Assembly (NCBI GenBank): GCA_021829835.1
Contig: JAKBPE010000003.1
Span: 1 to 64,000 of the forward strand
Reading direction: 5' to 3'
Length of the DNA: 64,000 nucleotides
From: a bacterium
GTDB taxonomy: Archaea; Micrarchaeota; Micrarchaeia; Micrarchaeales; CABMGC01
The notes under the pieces are model-generated. The model was not told where the DNA came from, searched no databases, and worked only from the letters and a program-made list of their open reading frames with translations. A program made the translations under genes and the position numbers. How positions within the stretch are numbered: the first letter of the stretch is position 1; each line of letters starts with the position of its first letter. Of this stretch, positions 53,484-62,436 are shown piece after piece.

Positions 53484-54251
53484 CTATTTCTCTCTGTTTT
53501 CCTGTTTTCTATGCCTGAGAAAGGCATTTATCCCATTCTTTCCTTTTTCGCTGATAAGATGCTCCACAAATTCCTTCTTTTCTTTTTCGTAATCGAATAC
53601 TATGCTTCTAGTTATGCTTCTTTTTCTTTCTATAGCTGCAGTATACCCGTTTTCCATTATCTCTGAAGCCAGCCTGGTTGCCTCCGAATCTAGATCTTGA
53701 TTGCCTACAAGTAGGCTTACAAGACCGATTTTCAATGCTTCCTCTGCACTGAAAGTCTTGCCAGTCGATATTAGCTCTTCGGCCTTCTCCCTTCCTACTA
53801 TTATGGGAAGTTTATGCTGTGCGCCTCCGCCTGGCACTATTCCGAGAGTAGTTTCTGGCTGGCCGAATACTGAATCGTAGGAGGCTATTCTTATATCGCA
53901 GGCTATTGCAAGCTCGTTTCCTCCGCCTAGACAGTATCCATGTATAGCCGCTATGAATGGCTTTTCGATCAGCTCTATCTGGTGAAATGCTGAGTAGATG
54001 AGATCGTAAAATTCTCCTGCGTCTTTTTTGTTTTCCAGACTATATAGATATTCAAGATCCGCTCCTGCAGAAAATGCCCGAGTACCAACGCCTTTTATTA
54101 TTGCGCATTTGCAGTTTTGATTTTCTGAAATCTTATTTAACGCCTGTTTTAGCTCATTGATGGTATCTCTGTCAAGTGAGTTCAGCTTGTTCGGCCTATT
54201 TAGCGTTATCTCTGAAATGGTTCCTTCTTTGTATATTATATTTTGGTTCAT
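53484..54251 (-). CDS. enoyl-CoA hydratase
   Basis: 255 residues, crotonase fold. Oxyanion holes in RAFSAGADLEYL and HGYCLGGGNELAIACD, catalytic Glu pair in GGNEL and FGQPETTLGIVPGGG. Hydrates trans-2-enoyl-CoA to 3-hydroxyacyl-CoA. Overlaps the acyl-CoA dehydrogenase stop by ATGA. Second enzymatic step of the pathway. Confidence 0.94.
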   Translation of the reverse strand: MNQNIIYKEGTISEITLNRPNKLNSLDRDTINELKQALNKISENQNCKCAIIKGVGTRAFSAGADLEYLYSLENKKDAGEFYDLIYSAFHQIELIEKPFIAAIHGYCLGGGNELAIACDIRIASYDSVFGQPETTLGIVPGGGAQHKLPIIVGREKAEELISTGKTFSAEEALKIGLVSLLVGNQDLDSEATRLASEIMENGYTAAIERKRSITRSIVFDYEKEKKEFVEHLISEKGKNGINAFLRHRKQENREK

Positions 54252-55471
54252 TTGTATGCCTCGAAATCCTTTCCTAGAAGGCTTGATGCGATTTTGAGAT
54301 CCTGAATTTCGTCGGTGCCTTCATATATTCTTGTTACTCTGCTGTCGCAGAATAACTGCCCTACAGGGGAGAGAAGGGAGTAGCCGAAGCCTCCGAAGAC
54401 TTGGACTGCGCGGTCTGCAGACTCGAACGCAAGCCTTGATGAGATGCGTTTTGCAAGGGCCGAATGCAGATCCATTTCTGCGATTAATTTTTTATCGCTG
54501 GGATTTTTGTCGTATGCTTCCTTTTTCAAGGCCGCGGTATATACAGGCCATCTTGCCATCTCAAGATTCTGCCTTATTGCAGAGATATGTTGTTGGATAA
54601 GTTGGTGTCTGCCTATTGGCTTTCCGAATTGGGTTCTCTCTCTTGACCTGTTTATAACAGCGTTTAATGCACCGCTTATCAGGCCTAGACTTGCCGAGCC
54701 TATGCCCAATCTGCCATTGATTAGCGATGAATATCCTACATGAAGGCCTTTGCCAAAATTACCCAATATGTTTTCCTCGGAGACTTCTAGATTATTGAAT
54801 TCCAGCATTGCGGTGTCTGATGTGAAGAGGCCTATCTTCTCTTTCAGGTGCATCGTTACCTCGAATCCGTCGCTTTTTGTATCTACTATAAATGCAGTTA
54901 TGTTGCCTTTCTCTTCTGCGGATGTTGCAAAGAGGATTATAAAATCGGCTATCGATCCGTTTGAGATCAGATACTTGGTCCCGTTTAATATGAATTTGCT
55001 GCCTTTTTTAATGTAATTCGTATGCATTGAAGATGGATCGCTTCCTGCTTCAGGCTCTGTCAGTCCAAATGCGAATATTTTATCTCCATTTGCAATCTCT
55101 TTTAGATACTCTTTCTTTTGCTCTTCACTGCCCCAGCGTTGTATTGCCAGTCCGCATATGAATATTTGGACATCATATAAAGTGGAGAATCCAAGCCCAT
55201 TCCGGCTTAGCCTCTCTTGCACTAATGCTAATGTTAATGGACTTGCGTCCTGTCCGCCGTACTCTTTTTTTATAGGAATTCCGAATAGATTGTACTTTTT
55301 AGCTATTTCAATGGATTCTCCGCTTAATTCGTGCTTTAGATAATGTTCGTACTCTGGCATTGCCATCTCTTCTGCTGCCTTGTCTGCATTTTCAAGAATC
55401 TTCATCTCGTCTTCGGTGAATTCGTGAAATTGCTTTAGATCGGTTATGCTCTGTTGAAATGTTTCTTCCAT
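54248..55471 (-). CDS. acyl-CoA dehydrogenase, second copy
   Basis: 407 residues. FAFGLTEPEAGSDPSSMHT, INGRLGIGSASLGLISGAL, RSRERTQFGKPIGRHQLIQQ, VFGGFGYSLLSPVGQLF and the catalytic Glu in RIYEGTDEIQDLK. FAD enzyme that makes the trans-2-enoyl-CoA; passes electrons to ETF, whose genes are not in the window. The last 68 codons are identical at DNA level to those of the copy at 56020. Start abuts the gamma-carbonic-anhydrase-like gene. Confidence 0.94.
   Translation of the reverse strand: MEETFQQSITDLKQFHEFTEDEMKILENADKAAEEMAMPEYEHYLKHELSGESIEIAKKYNLFGIPIKKEYGGQDASPLTLALVQERLSRNGLGFSTLYDVQIFICGLAIQRWGSEEQKKEYLKEIANGDKIFAFGLTEPEAGSDPSSMHTNYIKKGSKFILNGTKYLISNGSIADFIILFATSAEEKGNITAFIVDTKSDGFEVTMHLKEKIGLFTSDTAMLEFNNLEVSEENILGNFGKGLHVGYSSLINGRLGIGSASLGLISGALNAVINRSRERTQFGKPIGRHQLIQQHISAIRQNLEMARWPVYTAALKKEAYDKNPSDKKLIAEMDLHSALAKRISSRLAFESADRAVQVFGGFGYSLLSPVGQLFCDSRVTRIYEGTDEIQDLKIASSLLGKDFEAYK
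54255..54459. repeat. 205-bp direct repeat, copy A
   Basis: Identical base for base to 56027-56231 as far as I can align by eye. It covers the C-terminal codons of the acyl-CoA dehydrogenase, including the catalytic Glu region. A second, nearly identical tract of about 110 bp (three differences) starts near 54550. The middle of the two genes differs much more, which points to gene conversion. Confidence 0.85.
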
Positions 55472-56011
55472 CTAGACAACTCCTACGCTCTCTTTTTTTT
55501 GTGCTTCCAGGTACCTATCCTTGAGTGCTACGTAATCTTTCCAGTTTTTGCTTATCCTTCTCTTATGCCTTTCGGATATTTTTCCAACTACTTTTCCTGG
55601 AATTCCGAGGACTATGGAGTTTGAAGGGATCTTTGCTTTTTCAGTGATTACTGCACCTGCGCCGATTATGCACCAATCCCCTATTTCGGCTCCTTCGAGT
55701 ATTATGCTTCCCATTCCAACAAGGCAGTTATTGCCGATTACACAGCCGTGTATTATGGCATTATGGCCTATGGATACATTGTCACCGACTATTGTAGGGT
55801 ATTTGTCTGCAGTTCCATGCATCACTGAATTGTCCTGTACACTCACGTTCTTCCCGATTTTTATATAATGCATGTCGCCCCTTAAGACTGCGCCGAACCA
55901 TATGCTGGAGTTGCTTCCTATATCCACATCGCCTATAATGGTTGCATTCTCAGCTATGAAAGTACTGTTGCTTATTTTTGGGCTCTTTCTATTGAATTTG
56001 ATAACTTTCAT
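55472..56011 (-). CDS. gamma-carbonic anhydrase-like hexapeptide protein
   Basis: 179 residues. Left-handed beta-helix repeats from about residue 15 (FIAENATIIGDVDIGSNSSIW to GAVITEKAKIPSNSIVLGIPGKV). Candidate zinc His residues are in MHGTADKY and GHNAIIHGC, so the metal site looks complete (H-x22-H-x4-H spacing). Relatives include CaiE and PaaY, which go with acyl-CoA metabolism. Sits between two acyl-CoA dehydrogenase genes, so a thioesterase or CoA-linked role is more likely than CO2 hydration. Confidence 0.88.
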   Translation of the reverse strand: MKVIKFNRKSPKISNSTFIAENATIIGDVDIGSNSSIWFGAVLRGDMHYIKIGKNVSVQDNSVMHGTADKYPTIVGDNVSIGHNAIIHGCVIGNNCLVGMGSIILEGAEIGDWCIIGAGAVITEKAKIPSNSIVLGIPGKVVGKISERHKRRISKNWKDYVALKDRYLEAQKKESVGVV

Positions 56012-56019
56012 TTCATCAC

Positions 56020-57252
56020 TTATGCATATGCCTCGAAATCCTTTCCTAGAAGGCTTGATGCGATTTTGAGATCCTGAATTTCGTCGGTGCCTTCATATAT
56101 TCTTGTTACTCTGCTGTCGCAGAATAACTGCCCTACAGGGGAGAGAAGGGAGTAGCCGAAGCCTCCGAAGACTTGGACTGCGCGGTCTGCAGACTCGAAC
56201 GCAAGCCTTGATGAGATGCGTTTTGCAAGGGAGACTCTGAGGTCAATTTCCTTTAGAAGGTCTTTATTATTTGGATTTTCTTCGTATTCTCCTTTTCTTA
56301 TTGCTGCAAAATACGTAGGCCATCTGGCCATCTCAAGATTCTGCCTTATTGCAGAGATATGTTGTTGGATAAGCTGGTGTCTGCCTATGGGCTTTCCGAA
56401 TTGAGTTCTCTCTCTTGACCTGTTTATAACAGCGTTTAATGCCGCTTCTATTACGCCTACGCATCCTGATGCAACGCCTAGCCTGGCATTAAGCAGTGCG
56501 GAATAAGCAATATTCAGGCCTTTCCCTGGCTCTCCTATTTCACATTCTTCGCCTATTTCTACATTATTTAGGTCGATCATTCCTGTATCTGATGTAAAGA
56601 GGCCTATCTTCTCTCTTAAAGCAGTACGTTCAATCCCGCTGCTTTTTGTGTCTGCAATGAATGCGCTTATATTACGTCCGTTGCCAACACCTCTTTCTTT
56701 GGATCTTGCAAAGATTATCAGGTAATCTGCAATTGTGCCGTTTGAGATCAGATACTTGGTTCCGTTTAGTATGTACTTGTCGCCTTTCTTCTCGTATTCT
56801 GTCTTTAATGAAGAGGGATCGCTTCCTGCTTCTGGCTCTGTTAGGCCGAATGCGAAGATTTTATCTTTTTTGACTGCTTGCGGTAGGTATTTTTTCTTCT
56901 GTTCTTCACTGCCCCAGCGCTGTATTGTCTGTGCACAGAGAAACACCTGTACATTGAAGAAACTTGAGAAACCCATCCCTAATTGGCCTAGCCGTTCCTT
57001 GGCTAGAGTAGATATTATAGGTTTGAAACCTGAGCCACCGTACTCTTTTTTTATAGGGATTCCTAACAATCCGTATTTTGCAGCTATCTCGGTAGCTTCA
57101 TGGTTAAATTCATGCTTTAGGTAATGCTCGTATTCGGGCATTGCCATCTCTTCTGCTGCCTGGTCTGCATTTTCAAGAATCTTCATCTCGTCTTCGGTGA
57201 ATTTGCAGAATAAATTTAATTCCTCTACAGATTTGCTAAATAACTCTTCCAT
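56020..57252 (-). CDS. acyl-CoA dehydrogenase, first copy
   Basis: 410 residues from ATG 57252 (the TTG or ATG at 57267 would overlap the gene before). Same motifs as the other copy: FAFGLTEPEAGSDPSSLKT, RSRERTQFGKPIGRH, catalytic Glu in RIYEGTDEIQ. The N-terminal 40 residues also match the paralog (KFTEDEMKILENAD). Substrate chain-length may differ between the two. FAD-dependent first step of beta-oxidation. Confidence 0.94.
   Translation of the reverse strand: MEELFSKSVEELNLFCKFTEDEMKILENADQAAEEMAMPEYEHYLKHEFNHEATEIAAKYGLLGIPIKKEYGGSGFKPIISTLAKERLGQLGMGFSSFFNVQVFLCAQTIQRWGSEEQKKKYLPQAVKKDKIFAFGLTEPEAGSDPSSLKTEYEKKGDKYILNGTKYLISNGTIADYLIIFARSKERGVGNGRNISAFIADTKSSGIERTALREKIGLFTSDTGMIDLNNVEIGEECEIGEPGKGLNIAYSALLNARLGVASGCVGVIEAALNAVINRSRERTQFGKPIGRHQLIQQHISAIRQNLEMARWPTYFAAIRKGEYEENPNNKDLLKEIDLRVSLAKRISSRLAFESADRAVQVFGGFGYSLLSPVGQLFCDSRVTRIYEGTDEIQDLKIASSLLGKDFEAYA
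56027..56231. repeat. 205-bp direct repeat, copy B
   Basis: Partner of 54255-54459, offset 1772 bp. Ends sharply at 56231, after which the two genes diverge (AGACTC here, CCGAAT in the other). Confidence 0.85.
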
Positions 57253-57253
57253 T

Positions 57254-57697
57254 TTATCCTGCCTCAAGCTTTTCTTTCATATTTGCTATTATGCCATTTA
57301 CCTTTTCGTTGGTGACATTCTTTATTATCTGTGAGCCTATTCCGCTGACTATGCCCCTGAACTCGGCATCTGCTTCCCATGATATCCCAGTTTTGTCTTC
57401 TTTTACAGACAAACTTGTCTTAAGGATTATCTTAGCTCTGCTTCCTAATCCAGACCCGGTTATAGTATATTTTACATTTTCTTGATCTTGTTTTTCTATT
57501 TCCACACGAATGGCTAATGAGCCGCTGACTGCCCCGAGTGAGAGGTCTGTAGTTACAGAGAAGCTTTTTTCGTCTGTTTTTCTGAAGTCCCTGGAGTCAG
57601 GTATACAAGAAGAGACTTGACTAGGATCGTTTATTAAGGCACTTACTTTGACTATCGGTGCACTTACTATAACTTCCCCACTTAATTTGAACTGCAT
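57254..57697 (-). CDS. CoxG/SRPBCC-like protein
   Basis: 147 residues. Opening MQFKLSGEVIVSAPIVKVSALINDPSQVSSCIPD and ITGSGLGSRAKIILKTSLSV match the CoxG branch of the START/SRPBCC fold, which has a deep hydrophobic pocket. CoxG was first seen with CO dehydrogenase as a membrane tether; here it leads the beta-oxidation operon and may carry a lipid or acyl ligand. One base before the first acyl-CoA dehydrogenase start. Confidence 0.85.
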   Translation of the reverse strand: MQFKLSGEVIVSAPIVKVSALINDPSQVSSCIPDSRDFRKTDEKSFSVTTDLSLGAVSGSLAIRVEIEKQDQENVKYTITGSGLGSRAKIILKTSLSVKEDKTGISWEADAEFRGIVSGIGSQIIKNVTNEKVNGIIANMKEKLEAG

Positions 57698-57882
57698 ATT
57701 TCATCTATGATTAGAAGGTATATATTACTTTTTAATCGGCTTTTTGGGTGTATTGTCCTGATTAGGGTTCTCATGCCTAAGAAGTTATTCTTTGATGAGT
57801 TCGATAAAATGCATAAAGAAGTTAATTCAGATTATACATGGAGGAGGAATGGAAAGGAATAGATATTGGATTATTATTGAAA

Positions 57883-58629
57883 TTATTTTACTTCTGCCAA
57901 GATATTTCTCTGGAAATGACTCATTTCATCAAATCCGTTTATCTTTCTTCCAGTTTCAAGTTCAGTAAAAGAATTGTATCCTAAAGAATTTAATTCGTCA
58001 AATACTTCATTGTATTTACAATTTTTTCTATATAAAATATCCATCTGGACCTCAAAAATTATCTTCGGCTTCTGGTTTTTTATTAGATTACTTCCGCCTT
58101 TTATAACTTCTTTTTCATAGCCCTCCACATCTATTTTTACCAATTTCAAAGTAGGATACGGCTTTTGAAATAGAGAATCTAAAGTAATCGTATTTAATTT
58201 ATGTTTAGTTTTTAAGGATTTTGCAGGTATCAGAGAATTGCCTCCTGAGATCCCATCAGTAAAGAAGGTCTTTGATTCTTCTGATGCGCCCAAAGCGTAA
58301 TTGAATAGAGTTATATTTTTTTTATTTAACGTTTCTTTTTGCAAGACAGTAAATGTATCTGGTGTCGGTTCGAATGAATATACTTTCCCATTTTCTCCTA
58401 CAATTTCAGATGCTAGTTTTGTGAAATGGCCAATATTCGCACCGATATCAATAAAAAAATCACCTTTTTCTAGAATACTTCTTAACATCTCTGATGTTGC
58501 AGGTTCATATTCTTCATATTTGTTGTTTCGTGCAATAATTTCTCCTACAGTTATCCATAAGTATCTTATGCCTATTTTTGAAATTATATTGAATAAGGGA
58601 GAATGTTTTATGAAAAATTTTGCATACAT
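57883..58629 (-). CDS. FkbM-family methyltransferase
   Basis: 248 residues. DFFIDIGANIGHFTKLASEIV (SAM motif), VYSFEPTPDTFTVLQ and LVKIDVEGYEKEVIKGG define the FkbM family, which O-methylates sugars or other small groups on cell-surface glycans. N-terminus has a hydrophobic stretch but no clear membrane anchor. Very AT-rich codons compared with the flanking operon, so probably acquired; a tRNA-Ser scar lies 250 bases away. Confidence 0.88.
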   Translation of the reverse strand: MYAKFFIKHSPLFNIISKIGIRYLWITVGEIIARNNKYEEYEPATSEMLRSILEKGDFFIDIGANIGHFTKLASEIVGENGKVYSFEPTPDTFTVLQKETLNKKNITLFNYALGASEESKTFFTDGISGGNSLIPAKSLKTKHKLNTITLDSLFQKPYPTLKLVKIDVEGYEKEVIKGGSNLIKNQKPKIIFEVQMDILYRKNCKYNEVFDELNSLGYNSFTELETGRKINGFDEMSHFQRNILAEVK

Positions 58630-59056
58630 AATCCATACACTTTAATTTATTTTGATAATTGGATAAAATATTGTTTACTTTTTCCATCTTTTACTTCAAA
58701 TTATAATTTAGATTATTTGAATAAAATTATATATGTTTAGTATTGATGCCTGCCTTGACCTGTTTTCTTATCTGTCAAATTTAAACAGTAAATGGTAGAC
58801 CTCTTCATTAGTTAGTATTTATTTGTAATTAAACTACAAAATAGTAATGAGTATTTAACTCTATAATATACACCAATGGAGGGATTCGAACCCTAAAGCC
58901 CCGAAGGGCACTGTTGTCTACTCCAGTTAAATTATTGTTTTTATGAAAGAAACCTATTGAAAATAAAGTATTCGCACCTGTTTACTTTTTGTTTACTAAA
59001 GTTCTGCTTGTTAGATTCAATATTTTCGAATCTACTTTGTCGATGAATTGGGAAAT
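58630..59056. other. AT-rich gap with a partial tRNA-Ser copy
   Basis: 427 bases with no gene. The only clear content is the tRNA-Ser 3' fragment described separately and strong AT richness (58640-58870). No open frame above 50 codons is convincing. Confidence 0.5.
58871..58913 (-). repeat. partial tRNA-Ser 3' copy (att-like scar)
   Basis: 34 bases at 58880-58913 equal 59066-59099, the variable arm and T-arm of the intact tRNA-Ser. The following bases would give a different acceptor end (CATTGGT plus G). No matching 5' half (ACCAATG) was found on this strand between 58914 and 59056, so it is not a tRNA gene. Duplicated tRNA 3' ends are typical attachment sites of integrated elements. Confidence 0.75.
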
Positions 59057-59180
59057 CGCCAGGGTAGGGATTCGAACCCTAAAGCCCCGAAGGGCACTGG
59101 TTGGCTTGTTCGCATCACTAATCAGCTCTTGATGATTTAAATCTCAAGACCAGCGCGTTACCAGATTCTGCCACCCTGGC
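59057..59180 (-). tRNA. tRNA-Ser (TGA) with 40-base intron
   Basis: Acceptor GCCAGGG/CCCTGGC, anticodon stem CTGGT/ACCAG with loop CTTGAGA (anticodon TGA), long variable arm TGCCCTTCGGGGC as in class II tRNAs, T-arm TAGGG/CCCTA, discriminator G as needed for Ser. A 40-base intron follows position 37. The D-stem has one A-C mismatch. The intron holds CTGA then GTGATGC three bases later, which may be chance. No encoded CCA. Confidence 0.88.
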
Positions 59181-59207
59181 ATATGTAGAAGTATTAGTCG
59201 CTTGCTT

Positions 59208-59218
59208 ATTTATAAAGC
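59208..59218 (+). promoter_or_regulatory. TATA box of the DUF373 gene
   Basis: ATTTATAAAGC about 39 to 49 bases before ATG 59257; lies between this gene and the divergent tRNA-Ser. Confidence 0.55.
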
Positions 59219-59256
59219 TTTCAGCATGCTTATTAATTTTTCTTTTTAATAGATAT

Positions 59257-60516
59257 ATGGTCTATATGGCGATTAACAGGCTCAACAAGGAACAAGACGA
59301 GAGGATACTTGTACTCGCCATAGATGTAGATAATGATCTTTACAGAAAGACAAAGATAAGCGGGCCATTGATTGGAAAGGTGCAGAACCTAAACGGCGCA
59401 ACACAGCTTGCACTGGCTGATCCTGAAGAGACTGATGCAAATACAATGTTTGAAGCGGTGAAGATTTATGATGAGCTGAAGGAGAAGGGATATATAGTAA
59501 ACGTTGCTACGGTCACGGGAACAGAGACAGAGGGATATGATTCGGACCGAGAGGTTGCAAGACAGATTGATCTTATTCTTGAGAGAAACCATTCAGATGT
59601 ATGCATTCTTGTGACAGACGGCGCTAGCGATAATAGGGTAATACCCATCATACAATCAAGAATCAAGATAAACAGTGTCAAATATGTCAGAATGAAACAG
59701 TCAGAAGCTTTTGAGAACGCATACTTCACAGTGCTTGAGAAGCTCAAAGAACCGCATTACGCAAGGATAGTATTCGGAATACCTGCTGTGCTTATCCTTG
59801 GCCTGGCCATAAGCTATATGGCAGGGATAGGCTGGGAACCTGCGGCGGTGGTAATAGGGCTTTACCTGGTTCTTGTAGGCTTTGGAGTTATTGAATCGAT
59901 AGAAAATTCATTCAGAGGCTTTGGATTCAGCATAGAACATATGAGTTTTGCTTTCTATCTGGGTTCATTTATCTTCCTGGTAGCAAGTTTTGCCATAGGA
60001 GCCGGAAATTATGCAAGCCAGATTCTTAGCTTGGGAAATAATCAAGTTCTGGCATTGGCTTATGGAGTGGAAGGATTCATGCTTCTGCTTCCGATAACAT
60101 TAGTGCTCTACCTTATTGGAAGGATAATAGATGCCAGAAAGACCAAATATATATTTAGGGAGTTCAAGTATGGAGGATATATAGGCTCATCGCTGATATT
60201 ATGGGTTTTGATCTACTCGTTTGTAGCATGGATAATAGGTCAGATATACTTCTCAGCTTTTGTAAATTATACAGCAATTGCCATAATAATAGGGGTTGCG
60301 ATATCCTTTTCTTCAGGATTCCTGAGAAAGAGAGTTTTGAGAACAAAGAAGCTTAGGGGAAGGCTTGTTGTAAATGAACTCGGAGCCTCAATAGGCAAGG
60401 TTGAAAGGATAGACATAAACCAGGGGAGATTTATAATAAATACCAACTTTGGAAATCCTATAACTTATAACATAGACAGGATAGTAGAGGTATCCGACAA
60501 GGTAGTAATAAAATAG
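59257..60516 (+). CDS. DUF373 family membrane protein
   Basis: 419 residues. The cytoplasmic N-terminal domain (1-170) has RILVLAIDVDNDLYRKT, DANTMFEAVKIYDELK, VATVTGTETEGYDSDREVARQID and ILVTDGASDNRVIPIIQS, the DUF373 hallmarks. Nine or so membrane helices follow, then a soluble C-terminal 50 residues (LVVNELGASIGKVERIDINQG). Archaea-specific; role unknown. Monocistronic. Confidence 0.9.
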   Translation: MVYMAINRLNKEQDERILVLAIDVDNDLYRKTKISGPLIGKVQNLNGATQLALADPEETDANTMFEAVKIYDELKEKGYIVNVATVTGTETEGYDSDREVARQIDLILERNHSDVCILVTDGASDNRVIPIIQSRIKINSVKYVRMKQSEAFENAYFTVLEKLKEPHYARIVFGIPAVLILGLAISYMAGIGWEPAAVVIGLYLVLVGFGVIESIENSFRGFGFSIEHMSFAFYLGSFIFLVASFAIGAGNYASQILSLGNNQVLALAYGVEGFMLLLPITLVLYLIGRIIDARKTKYIFREFKYGGYIGSSLILWVLIYSFVAWIIGQIYFSAFVNYTAIAIIIGVAISFSSGFLRKRVLRTKKLRGRLVVNELGASIGKVERIDINQGRFIINTNFGNPITYNIDRIVEVSDKVVIK

Positions 60517-60658
60517 AGGTCATGCTATCTTGCGAATGGAATAGATGATTTGGTATAACTCCCATTTTCCTCGGATTGATACCTGAAGGATAATCTTTCC
60601 CTTCCAATTCCTGCATTTGACATGAAGAACCTAAAAACAATAACTTTCAATAATAGAT

Positions 60659-61345
60659 TTAGTTCTTTACTATGCTTCCGTTATGCTTCCTGTTTATTAT
60701 TGCGGACCTGAGCTCTTCTATCTGATCGTTTACAAACCTTATCTCGATATTCGCCCTCTTTGCAAGCTTGCTTGCCACAAGATCAAAGATGAATGATGCA
60801 TCAGCTTCCCTCGTATCGTATTTTGCAGCTATCTCGACGAGTTTGTTGTGGTCTAGCTTTTCGAGCCTTTTTGCTCCAGGCTTGGAAGGAGGTCTGTCAT
60901 ATACGAACGAACCGTTACCTATGTTTATCATTACTTTGCTGTTTACAACTTCAGAAGCTAGCACTGCAACAGAATCGGTTGTCATGCCCGGAGTAAGGCC
61001 TCCCATGAATACTATCTCGCTTGTTCTTGTGGCTGACCTTAGATCATCTAAGTTTGTTATTACATTTGGATATACATTAAGTTCGGAGAATATGTCTTTG
61101 ACTATGAGTGCATTTATACGCGTTATTGCTATTGCAATCTCATCAAGGACTTCGTTGTTTTTTATTATCTCCCTTGCAGGCTGGGTGTAGAGCCTGCTGG
61201 CATAACCTCCGCCGACAACTATTACAAATTTGTATATTCCTACATAATCTTTTATAAGTTTAAGAAATTTGTTTATGTAGTTTACATTTACCCCGTTCTT
61301 TTTGAAAACAACATGCCCGCCCAGAGATAAACATATAGTGTCCAT
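60659..61345 (-). CDS. pyrH: UMP kinase
   Basis: 228 residues from ATG 61345, chosen because a TATA box (TTTATAAATATAAA, 61368-61381) lies 25 bases upstream and because the archaeal UMP kinase starts right before the LSLGGHVVF nucleotide loop. Amino-acid kinase fold with VIVVGGGYASRLYTQPA, FMGGLTPGMTTDSVAVLAS and KYDTREADASFIFD. Phosphorylates UMP to UDP in pyrimidine synthesis. The usual GGS is GGH. Confidence 0.9.
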   Translation of the reverse strand: MDTICLSLGGHVVFKKNGVNVNYINKFLKLIKDYVGIYKFVIVVGGGYASRLYTQPAREIIKNNEVLDEIAIAITRINALIVKDIFSELNVYPNVITNLDDLRSATRTSEIVFMGGLTPGMTTDSVAVLASEVVNSKVMINIGNGSFVYDRPPSKPGAKRLEKLDHNKLVEIAAKYDTREADASFIFDLVASKLAKRANIEIRFVNDQIEELRSAIINRKHNGSIVKN

Positions 61346-61520
61346 TATATCGAATAATAAGTACGGTTTATATTTATAAATCTGCCGCATTTTGGAAGGA
61401 TATATCAAGCTTTTCTGTATAATATTATATTTTAGCAAGATTTCTTTTCAGATTTTTATCCGTGTTAATCCCGTATATGAAAGGACTCAGATTGCTTTTT
61501 GATGCCTGGGAAGGAAAAAC

Positions 61521-62426
61521 TTATTTTCTGATTTGGCTTGAGAGATAGACAAGGATGGCAGCTTCGACATACATCTTGTTTCTTGCCTGTTCCCAGATTA
61601 TGGATGATTTTCCGTCTATAACTTCTGATGTTACCTCTTCTCCGCGATGCGCAGGCAGGCAGTGCATGAAAAAAGATCCGCTGGAAGCATAGGACATCGC
61701 TTTCTTGTTTACCTGATAGCCGGATAATTCTTTTTTCTTCTTTTTGGCTATAGATTCTTCCCCCATGCTTACCCATGTGTCAGTATATACAAATTCCGAA
61801 TCTTTTAATCCGTTTTTTAATGAATCAGATATGCTTACTATGCCCTGTGATCTGGCTTTCTTAAGGTATTCAGCGTTAGGCTTTATTGAATGTGGACCTA
61901 CCATTGAGAACTTCATGCCGAGCTTTGTTGAAGCGAGAAGCAGTGAATTTGCAGTATTTGTTGCTATGTCTCCGACAAATGAGAGCTTTATGCCGTTTAA
62001 GTCTTTTCTTATTTCGCGTATAGTGTATATGTCGCTGAGAGCCTGGCAAGGGTGTTCGAGATCTGTGAGTGCATTTATTACAGGCACATCTGAAGCTTTG
62101 GCGAATTCCAGCAGATCGCTATGCTTGTTCATTCTTGCAGCAATTATATCAGTATAAAGGCTTAGAATTTTCGAGGTGTCTTGATATGTCTCACCTCTTG
62201 ATGCCTGCATGGTTTTAGTATCGAGGTATATTGGAGAGCCTCCTAGCATAAGCATTCCAGACTCAAAGGATGTCCTTGTCCTGGTTGAAGGTTTTTCAAA
62301 AAGAAGGGCAAGCCTCCTGTCTTTCATTGAGTCTTTTAATCCGCCTCGCTTTATTCTGTCAGTAATCTCGAATATCTTGACGATGTCTTTCTTCCCCAAG
62401 TCATTTATGCTTACAAGATTTTTCAA
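61521..62426 (-). CDS. argF: ornithine carbamoyltransferase
   Basis: 301 residues. Carbamoyl-phosphate loop FEKPSTRTRTSFESGMLMLGG, DLEHPCQALSD, and ornithine motif MHCLPAHRGEEV. Makes citrulline from ornithine and carbamoyl phosphate, in arginine synthesis or reversed in the deiminase pathway. No other arginine genes nearby, so the direction is open. Ten bases after the gene upstream. Confidence 0.94.
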   Translation of the reverse strand: MKNLVSINDLGKKDIVKIFEITDRIKRGGLKDSMKDRRLALLFEKPSTRTRTSFESGMLMLGGSPIYLDTKTMQASRGETYQDTSKILSLYTDIIAARMNKHSDLLEFAKASDVPVINALTDLEHPCQALSDIYTIREIRKDLNGIKLSFVGDIATNTANSLLLASTKLGMKFSMVGPHSIKPNAEYLKKARSQGIVSISDSLKNGLKDSEFVYTDTWVSMGEESIAKKKKKELSGYQVNKKAMSYASSGSFFMHCLPAHRGEEVTSEVIDGKSSIIWEQARNKMYVEAAILVYLSSQIRK

Positions 62427-62436
62427 CTTACAGCAC

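Noticed and set aside
58871-59056. Split or permuted tRNA gene using the partial tRNA-Ser 3' end
   Set aside because: No 5' half complementary to the acceptor end was found in the 140 bases upstream or directly downstream; duplication of the neighbouring tRNA explains it.
61465-61776. Minus-strand 103-codon frame overlapping argF
   Set aside because: Alternative frame of the ornithine carbamoyltransferase gene, low complexity and without start context.
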